Shown here in pieces: positions 12,046-22,849 of a stretch of DNA of 64,000 bases. The notes under the pieces were generated by a model, which made no database searches, was not told where the DNA came from, and was given only the letters and a program-made list of their open reading frames with translations. Origin of the DNA: Mermis nigrescens (lineage: Eukaryota; Nematoda; Enoplea; Mermithida; Mermithidae); assembly GCA_036768485.1 (NCBI GenBank), contig JAVLUZ010000163.1, positions 700,635-764,634 of the forward strand, written 5' to 3'. Position 1 is the first letter of the stretch; the number at the start of each line of letters is the position of its first letter. The position numbers and the translations under genes are program-made.

Positions 12046-13348
12046 TACATATGTAATTGATGTTTGATTTCTTTACCAATTGTTTGGCAGTGTCATATCT
12101 TTTGATTTTTTTCTCCACCCTTCTGAAGCTTACTCGGAAAATCGAATAAGAATCCTTCTTTAAATAAATGCGCTAGCTTTAGGATACGTACTTTAAATTT
12201 TACAATAATGTTTGACAATTTTTATTTATATTTTTACTTTTGTAATAATTCAATTTTGTTAAATTTTTGTCAGTGCTTTAAAAAAGCTTCTTCCGGCAAT
12301 GTCTTAAAAATTATCAGCGCATTGTTTTAACCTTAGATTGTGGATTCAAATAAGCTAATAATTTTTCATAATAGGTGTAAAAACTGCATATCATTAAAAG
12401 GGCGGATAAATTAATAATAATTAATTAAATAGACAAGTGATAAAATAATAATTAATTAATCTAATTAATGTCATTCAGCGGGCTAGTCTAGAATAGGATG
12501 TAAGCATGTCGCCTTAGAATACAAGACACCGGCGGCAGCTGGCCAAAATTTTAATATAATTTGATTTAAGTTTAATAATTTATTTTTTTCCTTATTTTCA
12601 TTTTTTCAATGTATGAGTAATTTAGCCGATTCGCACTAGCTTAATTTTTTTACAGTAGTCATTCGACTCTTTTAATTTTTGTTATTATTTAATTTCAATT
12701 TTTTATTACTGATTTTTATCGCATTTTGTATTTTTTGTTTGTTATTTAATTTTTCTTAATGTTTTTAATTGTTTTGTTTTTGATCCTTCAAAATTTGTTT
12801 ATTTCTTTCTAGGTTTTGAATCTGAAAAAAAAATTTATGTCTTTATTTTTTATTTTTTTATTTCTTTTCGAAAAAAACGTATTTCATCTAATCGACTCGT
12901 GTGAAATTTCCCCAGTTTGTTCCGTACTTGGCTCATTTTTACTACAAAAATTTGGCTTTGTCCTAAATTTGGTCGATTTTGAGCTGGTTAGTTCAGTTTT
13001 TTTAGGTACTCTGGATAAATGAGTCTTTGAGTTTGGCCTTCATGTTAGGATTGCCAAAAAATATATTAGATTATATTTAATAGGTGATTTCAGGCATTTT
13101 GCAAAAAAACACGGTGGATAAATCATTTTGAATATTTTTAAAAGTATTGAATTTCTAAACGCATTAAGTAAATCTATTGTCGGTGTTTATATGTATATTG
13201 AATCACTAAATTTCAAATCATTTCGAAATTTTATACGAAAAATACAAAAGAAACATTTTATTAAAAAATAAAACTAATAAAAATCACAAACAAGTCGAAG
13301 CTTCTTTTTAAAGTCTCTGGAAAACTTTTCAAAATGTTGGCCTTTCTA
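12046..13348. other. AT-rich non-coding stretch between two MITE copies
   Basis: Poly-T and poly-A rich sequence with no supported gene. A 68-codon hydrophobic frame at 12816-13022 is encoded almost entirely by T-rich codons in a T-rich stretch and has no family features, so it is not called as a gene. Confidence 0.45.
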
Positions 13349-13988
13349 CAGTGGTCGCCATGAAAGATGACGCGCTATCACCCTCAGAATTGTAATAGAT
13401 GGTGCATCGCGAGCGCCGCATTTCGTCCATCATGCGCTATTATCTCTTTTTTATTATTATACGCCATTAATCTGTATCATCCCGTTAGTCTGGCGATGCG
13501 GACGGCGCAATTTAGCCATTAATAGCGCCAACAAGAAGGAAGCGCGCACGTTTATGTTTAGGCGAGCCAACATTAAAATGAATATTTTTGCAAGCCGAGC
13601 ACTGTCTATTAATTATTATTTATATATCAATTCATCTAGAAAATTTCAATAGCATTTTTAGAGGTTTTTTAAAAATCAATTCGAAATGTTTAAAAACTCC
13701 TTAATAAGTGCTACGTACATCGCTCTGTATTGCGTACCTTTTTGCAAAATTCTCCATCGTCTGTCGCCGGCTTGCAAAAATATTGATTTTAATGTTGGCT
13801 CGCCTAAATATAGGACGACATTCACGTGCGCGCTTCCAGCATTCACGTGCGCGCTTCCTGCTTGTTATCGCTATTAATAGTTGAATTGCGCCGTCCACAT
13901 TGCTAGATTAACGGGATGATACAGATTAATGGTGTATTATAATAATAAAAAAGAGATAATAGCGCGTCATCTTTCATGGCGACAACTG
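13349..13988. mobile_element. Foldback Tc1/mariner-like MITE, copy 2 (intact)
   Basis: A 640-bp copy of the family at 10799-12045, without the nested insertion. It starts CAGTGGTCGCCATGAAAGAT, ends with the inverse ATCTTTCATGGCGACAACTG, and is flanked by TA at 13347-13348 and 13989-13990. The interior is a near-continuous inverted repeat with the CACGTGCGCGCTTCC motif doubled in the right arm. It provides the uninterrupted reference for copy 1. Confidence 0.88.
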
Positions 13989-14239
13989 TACTTATAATTC
14001 GAGGTAGTTGTAATGAAAACAAGTGAAATCAATACTTTTAACGTGTTCGCTCTGGCTAGGCTTTTTAAAAATTATATTAAAATTAAGAATTTTAATTTTA
14101 TGAACTCAAAAGATGCTAAAATATAAAAAATATTAATTATTAAAAATTTAAAAAATTAAAAATAATAGTAAAAGCTGAAACATGCTGAAACAATAACATT
14201 TACTATTGATCATTAATGCCGTCCTAAACTCTGAGCGAC

Positions 14240-14740
14240 CTTCTGGTGTCATTTGGGAAATTGTACTTCTCTTTGTCGGACCCTTGCGAAAAAAGGGGAG
14301 GGCCCAACCTATATATTGCCAGTAACCAAATTTTGAGGGTCCGATGGGGCAAAATTGCCAAAAATAGCACCAAAAATTAATTATGGAGTCTATCGGGTCT
14401 CATCGATTTTGGGGTTCGCCTGTGGGGGGGGGGCTGGCTAGACCATACGTGGGCAGCAAGAAAATTTTGGATTCAGGTTGGCTGGAATTGCCAAAAATGT
14501 TACTACAAATAGAATTCTATGGGGTCTACAGTAGTCTGCAGGTGCGGATTTAAGGAAAGGGCGAGGGGGCGGCCGCCCCCTCACCCTCTTCTTTAAATCG
14601 ATTTTGGGGTCCGCCTGTGGGGGGGGGGGGGCTGGCTAGACCATACGTGGGCAGCAAGCAAATTTTGGAGTCAGATTGGCTAGAATCGCCAAAAATGTTA
14701 CTACATACAAATAGAATTCTACGGGATCTACAGTAGTCTG
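14240..14740. repeat. hAT-MITE fragments with a ~196-bp tandem duplication
   Basis: A block beginning TCGATTTTGGGGT(T/C)CGCCTGTGG occurs at about 14403 and again at about 14597. Each copy continues through a poly-G run, CATACGTGGGCAGCAAG, and a segment ending CAGTAGTCTGCAGGTGCGGA. The duplicated material is itself made of two hAT-MITE types (the one with ATAGCACCAAAAATT and the one with AAAATGTTACTA). The duplication is therefore younger than those insertions. Confidence 0.65.
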
Positions 14741-15267
14741 CAGGTGCGGATTTAAGGAAAGGGCGAGGGGCGCCGCCCCTCATTGGCCGAAAATATTTGG
14801 CGAGATAAAGAATGGATATGCAACTTGCAATAATTTTTGGCCGTCAGTGACCATATTTTTTAAAATCTTTCCGAACAGCTGTTTTTGGCATAATTTTTTT
14901 CTATTTTCAATTAAAACTTTCGATGTTTCGCATCAAATGCTATAAATACGGGAAATTAAGCAGTAAATCATGCTTCCAGACGTCTATCCGCCTTAATTTC
15001 ACGAATTTTTCCGGCGCTTCTGCACCAGGTTTGTGTTAAAGTCAAAGAAATTTGTTGATTTTTTTTGCACCAGATTGTCGAAAAATTTAAAAATTTTAAG
15101 AAAAATATTGCGTCAATAGTGATCTTATGTAAAAGTAAACAATGTAAAACACCGGAAAAAACGCAATTTCGCACGTTAAGGGCAAATTTTCGGACCTATT
15201 TTTGATTGTTTTTGGAAAACTTGGGATACCACCTCCCTCCCTTAGAAAAATCCTAGATCCGTCACTG
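14741..15267. mobile_element. hAT-like MITE (CAGNGGCGGAT termini)
   Basis: Starts CAGGTGCGGATTTAAGG and ends CCTAGATCCGTCACTG, whose inverse CAGTGACGGATCTAGG matches the start in the pattern CAGNGNCGGAT. Flanking octamers GTAGTCTG and CTAATCTG agree at 6 of 8 positions, consistent with an aged 8-bp target duplication. Better preserved relatives are at 41764-42033 and 47692-47861. No coding sequence inside. Confidence 0.6.
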
Positions 15268-15362
15268 CTAATCTGTTTTTAACTTCTGGGGGTGTAAACC
15301 CTCTCCCCCACGCCAACGTGTGGTCCAGACCCTCTCCCACGCCTATGTGTGTCTGAAACCTT

Positions 15363-15908
15363 TTGGCTACGGATTCGCATGAATCTTATGCGTATTATCG
15401 CAGTTCGTCGATCGATCGTCGTAAGACCCAATCATCGTCGATCAAAAAATTCACCACGCCCCCTTTTCGCCACGCCTCCGCGCTATCAAAGCAACGGCGA
15501 CCGTTCGTCGCGCCGCCTCCTCGGCCGGCGTCGTCGTCGACGACACTCTTAGTTGACGTCAACGACTACATCGGCGGCGAAAAAAATTCGCGTCGCGACG
15601 AAAAAAATTCGCGTCGCGACGAAAAAAATTCGCGTCGCGACGAAAAATTTAACAACCAGTGCGTCGACGCGACGGGCGATGACGTCGTCGACGCCGCGGC
15701 CGCCGTCGTGGCTTGGCGACGTCGCGCTTCGTCGCCGTTGGCGGCGAAGCAACAATCGCTCATAGACGAGTTGCGCGACATTTTCGCATCGCCGACTGAG
15801 CTTCTAACGCGACTGGAACGCTCGACGGCGTTGAGTAGTACCATAGCCGCGACGTCGCGCAACGACGTCGATGATTTAGCGACGCCGTCGACGTTAGAAA
15901 TCAATAAG
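15363..15908 (+). CDS. Unrecognised serine/arginine-rich gene, penultimate exon
   Basis: An open frame of about 180 codons in markedly GC-rich sequence (many TCG, GCG, GAC codons), ending in donor GTGCGT at 15909. Joined at phase 0 to the exon at 18181, it gives one continuous frame. Predicted features: a basic Ser/Arg-rich start, a 7-residue tandem repeat EKNSRRD near residues 74-97, an acidic/alanine stretch, and a more ordered segment with LIDELRDIFAS and LLTRLERS that could be a short helix pair. No domain family is recognised. The 5' edge is uncertain: the frame is open only back to a stop at 15354-15356, no in-frame ATG exists, and a hAT-MITE end (ACGCCTATGTGTG) abuts it at about 15350, so the exon may have been truncated or its acceptor displaced. 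The next AG is at 15402-15403 but it gives another phase. Confidence 0.6.
15583..15648 (+). repeat. 21-bp in-frame coding tandem repeat
   Basis: Three near-identical 21-base units (AAAAAAATTCGCGTCGCGACG) encode consecutive EKNSRRD heptads, with a partial fourth. Unit length is a multiple of three, so copy-number change keeps the frame. It lies in the exon at 15363-15908. Confidence 0.85.
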
Positions 15909-15999
15909 GTGCGTATTGCACTTTTATTTCAATTTTTTATTTAATTTATATCGCTAATTCTTAATTCATGATTTTTATTTTTTTATTTCCATTTATTTT

Positions 16000-16450
16000 A
16001 ATTTCTGATTATTCTTAATTTTTTAAATTTTTAATCACTTATTCCCAATCATGAAGTTTTGATCGATTTTATTTTTAATAATTTCGCAATTTTAATCTCT
16101 AATTTTTAATTAATTTTATTTTAAAATTTTTTTAATTTTCAGTCATTTACTTTATTATGATTACTAATTTTTATTAATTTATTTTATATATTTCTGAATT
16201 TTTTAATTATTAATCACTAATTTTTACATGATTCTCAATTTTTTATCAATTTTATTTTTAATCGATTTTTTAATAATTTCGTAATTTTAACCACTAATTT
16301 TGATTATTTATTTTGAATAGTTTTAAATTTTTAATCATCAATTTGTAGGTACGTGATATTTAATCTTTTCGTAACTTTATTTTCAATATTTTTTCAACTT
16401 TTTAAACTTTTGATCACTAATTTATAAATGATAAGTAATTTTTAATTACA
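16000..16450. other. AT-rich intron sequence with diverged internal repetition
   Basis: Within the intron 15909-18180. Variants of TTTTTAATTATTAATCACTAATTT recur loosely every ~60-110 bases, suggesting a decayed tandem repeat or simple AT bias. No gene seen. Confidence 0.4.
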
Positions 16451-16619
16451 GTTGTGTGCATTAATCGGAGTGTGAATTTTCTTAAATTTCCACTTAAAGC
16501 GAAATTGAATCTATCGTCGCTTCAATCGAATCTTGTGTATCCTTGCCTGCTCCTGTAGAATAAATAGTGTAATAATAACAATTCTTTCTATATTCTGCAT
16601 AAGGCAACATGTTATGCAG

Positions 16620-17570
16620 CAGTGTTTTTTTTGTACTCGGCAAAGATTTTTCCCGATGTACAAAGACCCTTCGGGACCGTCTTTGTACGTGTACAAAGAT
16701 TTTTGGGAAGACAAAAATTGTAAAAAAGGTCTGAAATTCGCAAAAATTTTCGGCGCTTCGCGCCCAAATGAGTAATTTGTCTTCTATATATCTTTGTAAT
16801 GTCAGAAATTGCATTTCAAAAGGAAAAATGTCTAAATTTTCGGCGCTTCGCGCCATTTTAAGACGATTCTTAGTGATTTTTGCCCTCGGAGACCCAGAAA
16901 TTAGCTAAAATACGCTACTAAAGATTGGAAACCCTGTTTTAGCACACTAAAATCGCTATTGTACTATATTATAGTACACAAACATTTGTGTGTACAAAAT
17001 GTACAAAGATTTTTGGGAGGACAAAAACTGTAAAAAGGTGTAAAATTTCCAAAAAATTTTTAGCGCTTTGCGCCGAAATGAGTAATTGTGTGTTCTATAT
17101 ACACTACTCGCCATGAATGTTGACGCTCTAATATGCTTCAGAGGATGATAGAGCTTACCAAAGGATATATCTTTTACACGTCGGTCTTATATTTCCGCCC
17201 ACGCATAACCGACGTGTTAAACATATATCCTTTCGCATGCTCTATCATCCTGTTAAGCTTATTAGAGCGTCAACATTCAGGGCGGGCACTTTATCTTTAT
17301 AATGGCAGAAATTGCATTTAGAATAGAAAAATGTGGAATTTTTTCGGCGCTTCGCGCCGTTTTGAGACAATTTATAGTAATTTTTGGCGTCAGAAATCCA
17401 GAAATTAGCTAAAATACACTACCAAAGGTCGACAAACCCTGTTTTACCACACTAAAATCGCTACTGTACTGTATTATACTGCACAAAAATTTGCATGTAC
17501 AAAATGTAAAAAGACTTTTGAGGACCATCTTCGTACATGTACAAACAACCCTGTACGAAAAAAAGAAACC
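16620..17570 (-). repeat. Tandem repeat, ~310-bp unit, second locus (inverted)
   Basis: At least three copies of the unit seen at 5220-6110, in the opposite orientation. TGTACAAAGATTTTTGGG-type landmarks fall at about 16688, 16998 and, after removing the 190-bp MITE at 17102, again ~310 bp later. Each unit carries the short palindrome GGCGCTTCGCGCC. It lies inside the intron of the gene at 15363-18558. Confidence 0.75.
17102..17291. mobile_element. 190-bp Tc1/mariner-like MITE inserted in the 310-bp repeat
   Basis: Starts CACTACTCGCCATGAATGTT and ends with the near inverse AACATTCAGGGCGGGCACTT. Flanked by TA on both sides. The neighbouring 310-bp repeat units show the uninterrupted target (TTCTATATATCTTT), so the insertion is directly datable as later than the array. 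Internal inverted repeats extend through CGCTCTAATA and AGGATATAT. The termini resemble the foldback MITEs at 10799 and 13349 (CTCGCC/GTCGCCATGAA), suggesting one transposase family. Confidence 0.85.
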
Positions 17571-17589
17571 CTGGTATGTAGTAAATATC

Positions 17590-17995
17590 ATCCACGTGTG
17601 CATTATCCGAGGTCCGCGTGCTTATTATCCGAGGTGTGCATTAAGCGTATGCTCTTGCACAGCGATTTATATGCTGCGTTCATGTTAGCCGTGTGGGCAT
17701 TGCGCATTATTCGAGTTTGCATTAAGCGAGCTGTCTGACTAATATACTAATTTTTGCCGGGACTATGCGTGCTTGTGTGCATTACAGACATGTAGCTGGC
17801 CGTCCTATTTTGGGGAGACCAACACCAATTTTTGGGGGGACCAAACCCAAAAAGGCCAAAAGTAGCACAAAATAACGTTTAAAAAGTTCTATTTTTCTGA
17901 ATTTTTGGGTTTCTGCCCCCCCCGAGCTACGTGCCTGGTGCATTAATCGGAAAATAGCGTTATCCGAAGTTGGCATTATCTGAGTTCGACTGTAG
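17590..17995. mobile_element. Pogo/Tigger-like MITE remnant with GCATTATCCGAG repeats
   Basis: Motifs of the form TGCATTATCCGAG recur at about 17600, 17625, 17640, 17710, 17940 and 17970. The right edge reads, on the other strand, CAGTCGAACTCAGATAATGC, the kind of terminus seen in Tigger/pogo relatives. The left end is not resolved. A hAT MITE (17785-17937) is inserted in it. Confidence 0.45.
17785..17937. mobile_element. hAT MITE, 153 bp, with perfect 8-bp target duplication
   Basis: Flanked on both sides by GTGCATTA (17777-17784, 17938-17945). Starts CAGACATGTAGCTGG and ends GAGCTACGTGCCTG, an imperfect terminal inverted repeat. The 8-bp duplication is the hallmark of hAT transposition. 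No coding sequence. Confidence 0.88.
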
Positions 17996-18180
17996 TTTAA
18001 CTTTTAATGATTTTTTAATTTCTAATAATTAACTGATTAACGTCACTAATTTATAGCTATATATTATACACATTTTTGTTTTTTTTTTAATTTTTTCATT
18101 TTTTCGCCTCATTGTAGCAAAAGCTCGTAATTTATTACCCAGGTCATCCTCGGCATCGCTCAGAATTCTTTACTCTATAG

Positions 18181-18558
18181 GTTCAACCGCCTCAAAACGT
18201 CGATTCGTTGCTAAATGAGCGAATCGAAGTCTCGAAAGCCGACTCGTCCTCCGATTGGTCCGCTCCGACAAATAGCAATAGCCGTAATGACGCCATTGGT
18301 CGAAATCGGCCAATGACGAGCGAGAAAGACGGATTATTGATCGATTTGAATTTGGCGGATAAGGATTCGTCGCGAAACGCCAACTCTGCGGATTTTCCAT
18401 CTTTGTTAGATTCTTTGCTTATACGGTCGCCAAAGTCGGATATTAATAATCACGTGACCGAAGGGGCCGAATTCGGCCCTGACGACGATTTGGGCACTTT
18501 GCCAGCTTCGGCCGACCCTGGAAAAGTGGGCGTGGTCAAATGGGAAACATTCGATTGA
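18181..18558 (+). CDS. Unrecognised gene, terminal exon
   Basis: Begins after acceptor TTTACTCTATAG and continues the frame of the exon at 15363-15908 at phase 0 for 125 codons to TGA at 18556-18558. GC-rich like its partner and unlike the AT-rich intron (2272 bp). The predicted tail is acidic and serine-rich, with short hydrophobic clusters DGLLIDLNLADK and FPSLLDSLLI of the kind that dock onto partner proteins, and ends KVGVVKWETFD. No family is recognised. The function is unknown; the DLNL and WETFD-type clusters may hint at an adaptor or trafficking protein but that is speculation. Confidence 0.65.
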   Translation, partial: VQPPQNVDSLLNERIEVSKADSSSDWSAPTNSNSRNDAIGRNRPMTSEKDGLLIDLNLADKDSSRNANSADFPSLLDSLLIRSPKSDINNHVTEGAEFGPDDDLGTLPASADPGKVGVVKWETFD

Positions 18559-19399
18559 TTTAATTAGTTTATTCGATTAATTTTTTTATCCCTCGTTTCG
18601 CAATAATTCAGCTTTTATTCTATAGTGGTTCTGTTTCGTAAGCTTGCATAGCTCTGGTTTTATCGTGAAACAATACGTGAGTTTTACGCTCGAAGCTCGT
18701 CTGATTGTAAACTTGTAAAAAGTAAAAACTGGTAAGGTTCAAAATTAAAATCCATTTTGAATTTAAATTCATTTTTTGTTTGTAATTTGAAATGCGGTAA
18801 GTTTAAGTTAAGTAATATCGTGTAAAATAGGCTGAAGATTATTTCGCTTTACAAATTCAGCGGTGTTAACCGCCTTGCGTCGTAGCTAATCCTATTGTAC
18901 ACTGTCAATTTAGTTAACACCACTAAAAATTTTTGGCCCGGCGTTACGTGCTATAAAGTTTGCACAGCTCTTAAGATCTATTCCTATGCCCCTTTCTCCT
19001 ACAGTATATGGTATGCTTTATTTTTCTTTAAATAACTGGCCCAAGAGAGGCGATATGTCCTAAAAAACTATTCAGACAAAATATTTTTTATATTTTTCTT
19101 TACACTCGTCACTGTAGTTTAAAAGTTGCTTCGGAATTTGCACTGTAGGTCGTTTAAAGTCGTCTTCCGCGGAGAAACGTAAAACGTTCGTCCGTCTTAT
19201 GCTCGTATTGGCACGTTGCCAATTTATTTCGTACGATCGAGATTACGCTTGCGTTGCCATATTGTCTATCCGATGTTAGGAATGCATTTATAAATAAAAC
19301 ATCTTTTTTTTACTATATATATCTGCATGACTATATCGTTCTAAGCTTGTCGTTAGAACGACACAATTTTGTCCGGAGACTTAACGTATAAAGCTACTC
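18559..19399. other. 3' flank of the preceding gene; no further gene seen
   Basis: Likely 3' untranslated sequence followed by intergenic DNA. An AATAAA lies at 19293-19298, but more than 700 bases from the stop codon, so its use is uncertain. Confidence 0.35.
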
Positions 19400-19581
19400 G
19401 TGATTCGTAAAATCGGATTGCTGATAGTTTTTGTCATTTACATGAAGCAGTTTTTTGCGGGTTTAAACACGACGAGCATTTTTACGATACCGGCGAATTG
19501 TTGGTTTTCACGTACACAGCAAAACAATTGCGTTACCTCATCAAGGGCAATATTTCTATGCAGAGGCCATAAGGTCACAAT
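19400..19581 (+). other. Possible broken small secreted-type reading frame
   Basis: An open frame beginning with a GTG has a hydrophobic stretch (KIGLLIVFVIY) followed by a segment with three cysteines, resembling an N-terminal signal plus mature peptide. There is no ATG at the right place, so it could be an internal exon piece or chance. A hAT MITE with a perfect target duplication enters at 19582 and replaces the downstream reading frame. Confidence 0.2.
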
Positions 19582-19811
19582 CACACCTGCGCAAGGGGGG
19601 TATGCACATTCCCAGAAACCAAAATACCCCCCAGAATTCAATTTTTGAAATTTTTTTTTCGTTTTTTTTCGCAATTTTTTGATTCCAATGAATAGTGCTT
19701 GATGAGAAACGTCGAAAAATGGTGTTTTTTCGCCATAACACAATTTTTAAGGCCATTTTTTGACCTTTAAAAAATCTTGCACCCCCAGGATTTGCTTGCT
19801 GCCCACGTATG
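19582..19811 (-). mobile_element. hAT MITE, family A, with perfect 8-bp target duplication
   Basis: GTCACAAT at 19574-19581 and 19812-19819. The element is a reverse-oriented copy of the commonest MITE of the window: read on the other strand it starts CATACGTGGGCAGCAAG and contains AAAAAATGGCC, CACTATTCATTGG and CAGAATTC landmarks in the family order. Confidence 0.85.
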
Positions 19812-19819
19812 GTCACAAT

Positions 19820-20430
19820 CATCTACTGTATTGTAACTTTCCATTTTTTAAACTGGTAGATGTGCCGGTTTCTGCGCAGCCTGCGGAGTAGTGTGAAGAA
19901 AAATTTTTTGAATTAGCGCGTAGCGTGCCACGAGGCATAGGTTTTTAGTAGATGAGACTTCTAATTGCGAAAATCAATTGAAACTGGTTCACGGAGGCAA
20001 AAAGCCAATAGATGCGCAGAAGCGGAATCTTCTATTTGTTTATTTGCGTTTTTGCAAACTAACATGACTTGACTTTCCCAGTTAGAAAAGCCTCATTTCT
20101 GAATCGTGCCTACAAACTCGTTTTTATATTACAAAAGTCGGCAGCTGTGAATCGTCGCTATGTCCCGAATCTGGTGCTTGCAGTGTAGGCCATGAGCTTT
20201 TTTATCATGATCGAGATTCACTTTAGTGCTGCTATAGTCTGTTCTGTTCCAAGCAGCCCGTGTAAAATTTACAGGCTGCAAAAGCGCTAAAATTTAAGCC
20301 GACCTATCGCTTTTGCTACACAATATACCTTAGCAGTTGTATAAGTTTAAACCGCTTTTACATTCTCAAACAGATTTACAGAAAAGAACCGTGAATAGTC
20401 TATATTTTTTCCATTTTCAATTTTAACGGT
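19820..20430. other. No gene seen; possible 170-bp inverted-repeat element
   Basis: Between about 20233 (TATAGTCTGTTCTG) and 20404 (GAATAGTCTATA) the ends are weakly inverse and echo the ATAGTCTGTTTCA family, so a decayed MITE is possible. The rest shows no frame or repeat. Confidence 0.3.
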
Positions 20431-20639
20431 AGACTAGCAAATGGGGCGCTTCGCTGCCCCATCTGCTAGAGTGTTTGTAAACAAATAATATCTTAACCAG
20501 TAATTAGTATAAAAAATTGAATGACTGCAATGGATCGGCGAGCGGTTTTGATATTTTTTATATCCAGCTGAGCTTCCCGGCGTTGCCTTGGCTGAACTTA
20601 GGCCTGATAGCTGTATGGGATTGAGATGTCTCTTGTATT

Positions 20640-21110
20640 TTTTATTTTTCGGGACTTTTAATGTTTTTGGGATATTCCTAAAAAAATTGTTGGTAAAAAC
20701 ACATTGTATTTTTTAAATTTTTTAAAACTGTCTTTTGTTAACCATTTCTTTGATTAAATCCTTATTTCTGACGTTATAGAATGGTACTGAGAATTCTTTA
20801 TCCTAAATCATATTTTTAATGTTCTGGAAATTATACCATTAGATGGTTTGGGATGTTTAAAAATTTTGTTTGATCATAACCATATTTTTAACGTTTTGGA
20901 ATATTAAAAAAACTTCTTTGGTCCAAAACCATACTTTTGATGTTTTTGGAGGTTTAAAATTTTTTTTGGTCAAAACCATATTTTTGATGTTTTGATGTGT
21001 TAAAAATTTTTTTGGTCAAAACCATTTTTTTGATGTTTTGGGATGTTTAAAGATTTTTTTGGTGCAAACCATATTTTTGATGTTTTGGGACACCAATCTT
21101 ACAGCACAGG
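20640..21110 (+). repeat. Minisatellite of the A block
   Basis: Diverged units of about 50-60 bp carrying TTTTGATGTTTTGG, GATGTTTAAA and GGTCAAAACCAT. The same array, with different unit number, is in unit 2 at about 32120-32540. Confidence 0.7.
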
Positions 21111-21544
21111 ATATGTTATACCACTGGGTATGGTATATCACGTCCTATCTTGTAGCATGGGGTATGTCATATCACGTCCTATCCTGTAACACTGGGTATG
21201 TTTTATCACGTCCTATCTTATAAGTAGTTAGGCGTGTTTCCCTAGGTAGCAACGCTATAACATAGCCTGTGTTATAGCATAGGCGGAGGGGCTCAGAATC
21301 TGCTCCTGGTTTTTCTCAGGGAGCAATGCTTTAGCATAGGCTGTACTATAGCGTAGGGGCGTGCCCAAACCTGCCCGGGGAGGGGGCGCGCGCCAGCCCA
21401 GGGCCAAGGGCCAGGGGGAAGGGATGCAATAACCCAGGGGGTTATTACCCAGGGGGTTATTTTTGAAGAGGCGTAAGTCAAGAACCAGCACTTGGATCAG
21501 GCTCAAATTTTCAGAGTATGTCAAGTATACGTTAGGCATCATAT

Positions 21545-22540
21545 AAACAGAATTTTAGCGCGCAACCTACAGTACACCAGCGTAAGTTTACACTTTCTCA
21601 TATAGCACTGTATTTGAAGAACCAGCAGTCGGATTTGGTTGAAAATTTCAGTGTATGTCAGGTATCCATTGGGCATCATGTGTACAAAATTTTAGCATGA
21701 AACCTGTAGTATACCAGCATTACTTTACACTTTCTCATATAGCACTATATTCCAAAAATTACTAGACGGATCTTATTCAAATTTTCAGGATGTGAGGTAT
21801 AAACCTTAGCTGTGCTATGTAAAGAAATTTAGCGCGCAGTCTACAGTATACCAGTTTACTTTACACTTTTTTGTATAGCACTATATTCCAAGAATCACTA
21901 GCCGGATCTTGTTCGAATTTTCAGGATATGATGTATATAGGCAAGGCATGCTATGTACAGAATTTTAGCGCGCAGCCTACAGTAAACTAATTTACTTTAC
22001 ACTTTCTCGCATAGCACTATATTCTAAGAATCATCAGACGGATCTTGTTCAAATTTTCAGGATATGATGTATATAAGCAAGGCATGTTATGTACGGAATT
22101 TCAACATGCAGCCTAGGGTATACTGATTTACTTTACACTTTCTCCTATAGCACTATATTCCAAGAATCCAAGAATCGTACGCCGGATTTTGTTCAAATTT
22201 TCAGGATATGATATGTAAACCTTAGCTGTGCTATGTGCAAACGTTTATCGCGCAGTATACAGTATACCAATTTACTTTACACTTTCTCGTATAGCACTAT
22301 ATTCCGGAAACCGTGAGCCGGATTTTGTTCAAATTTCTAGGTTATGATACATGCATACCTTAGCTGTGCTATGTGTAAAATTTTAGCGCGGAACATACAG
22401 TATACTAATTTACTTCGCACTTTCTTGCATAGCACTATATTCCAGGAATCGCTAGCCGGATTTTGTTCAAATTTTCAGGATATGATAAATAAACCTTAGC
22501 TGTGCTGTGTAAAAAATTTCAGCGCACAACCTACTGTTTT
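21545..22540 (+). repeat. ~135-bp tandem satellite in the left arm
   Basis: Seven to eight units. TTTACACTTTCT-type landmarks occur at about 21588, 21723, 21858, 21994, 22129, 22274 and 22410. Each unit also contains TATAGCACTATATTCC, GGATCTTGTTCAAATTTTC and AATTTTAGCGCGCA. The mirror array is at about 29580-30540. Confidence 0.88.
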
Positions 22541-22849
22541 CTGATTTTTTATTTGCTTTGTCTTTACAATGCTTGATTTGTTAGCAGTACTTGTCTAATG
22601 ATGCCATTAGGGGTTATTTTTCCCTGAAATAAGCAACCAGTATAGGCAAACATTGTTCAAATTGGATTATCATGCCATTTTGAGCTTCTCAAAGTTTATC
22701 AGAAAACGCCTGAAAAAGGGCGATCTATGCCTGCTGATCAACTTGTGGGAATTTTTAAACTCTGAGCCAGGCTTTACTTTACACACCTCCATACAAAATT
22801 CATTAATGACTACGTAACTTAATCCATGTCATCAGTATTGATCTAAAAA

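Noticed and set aside
15549..15904. Several open frames on the minus strand and other frames over the GC-rich exon
   Set aside because: Shadows of the real exon: GC-rich sequence and the 21-bp repeat keep all frames open.
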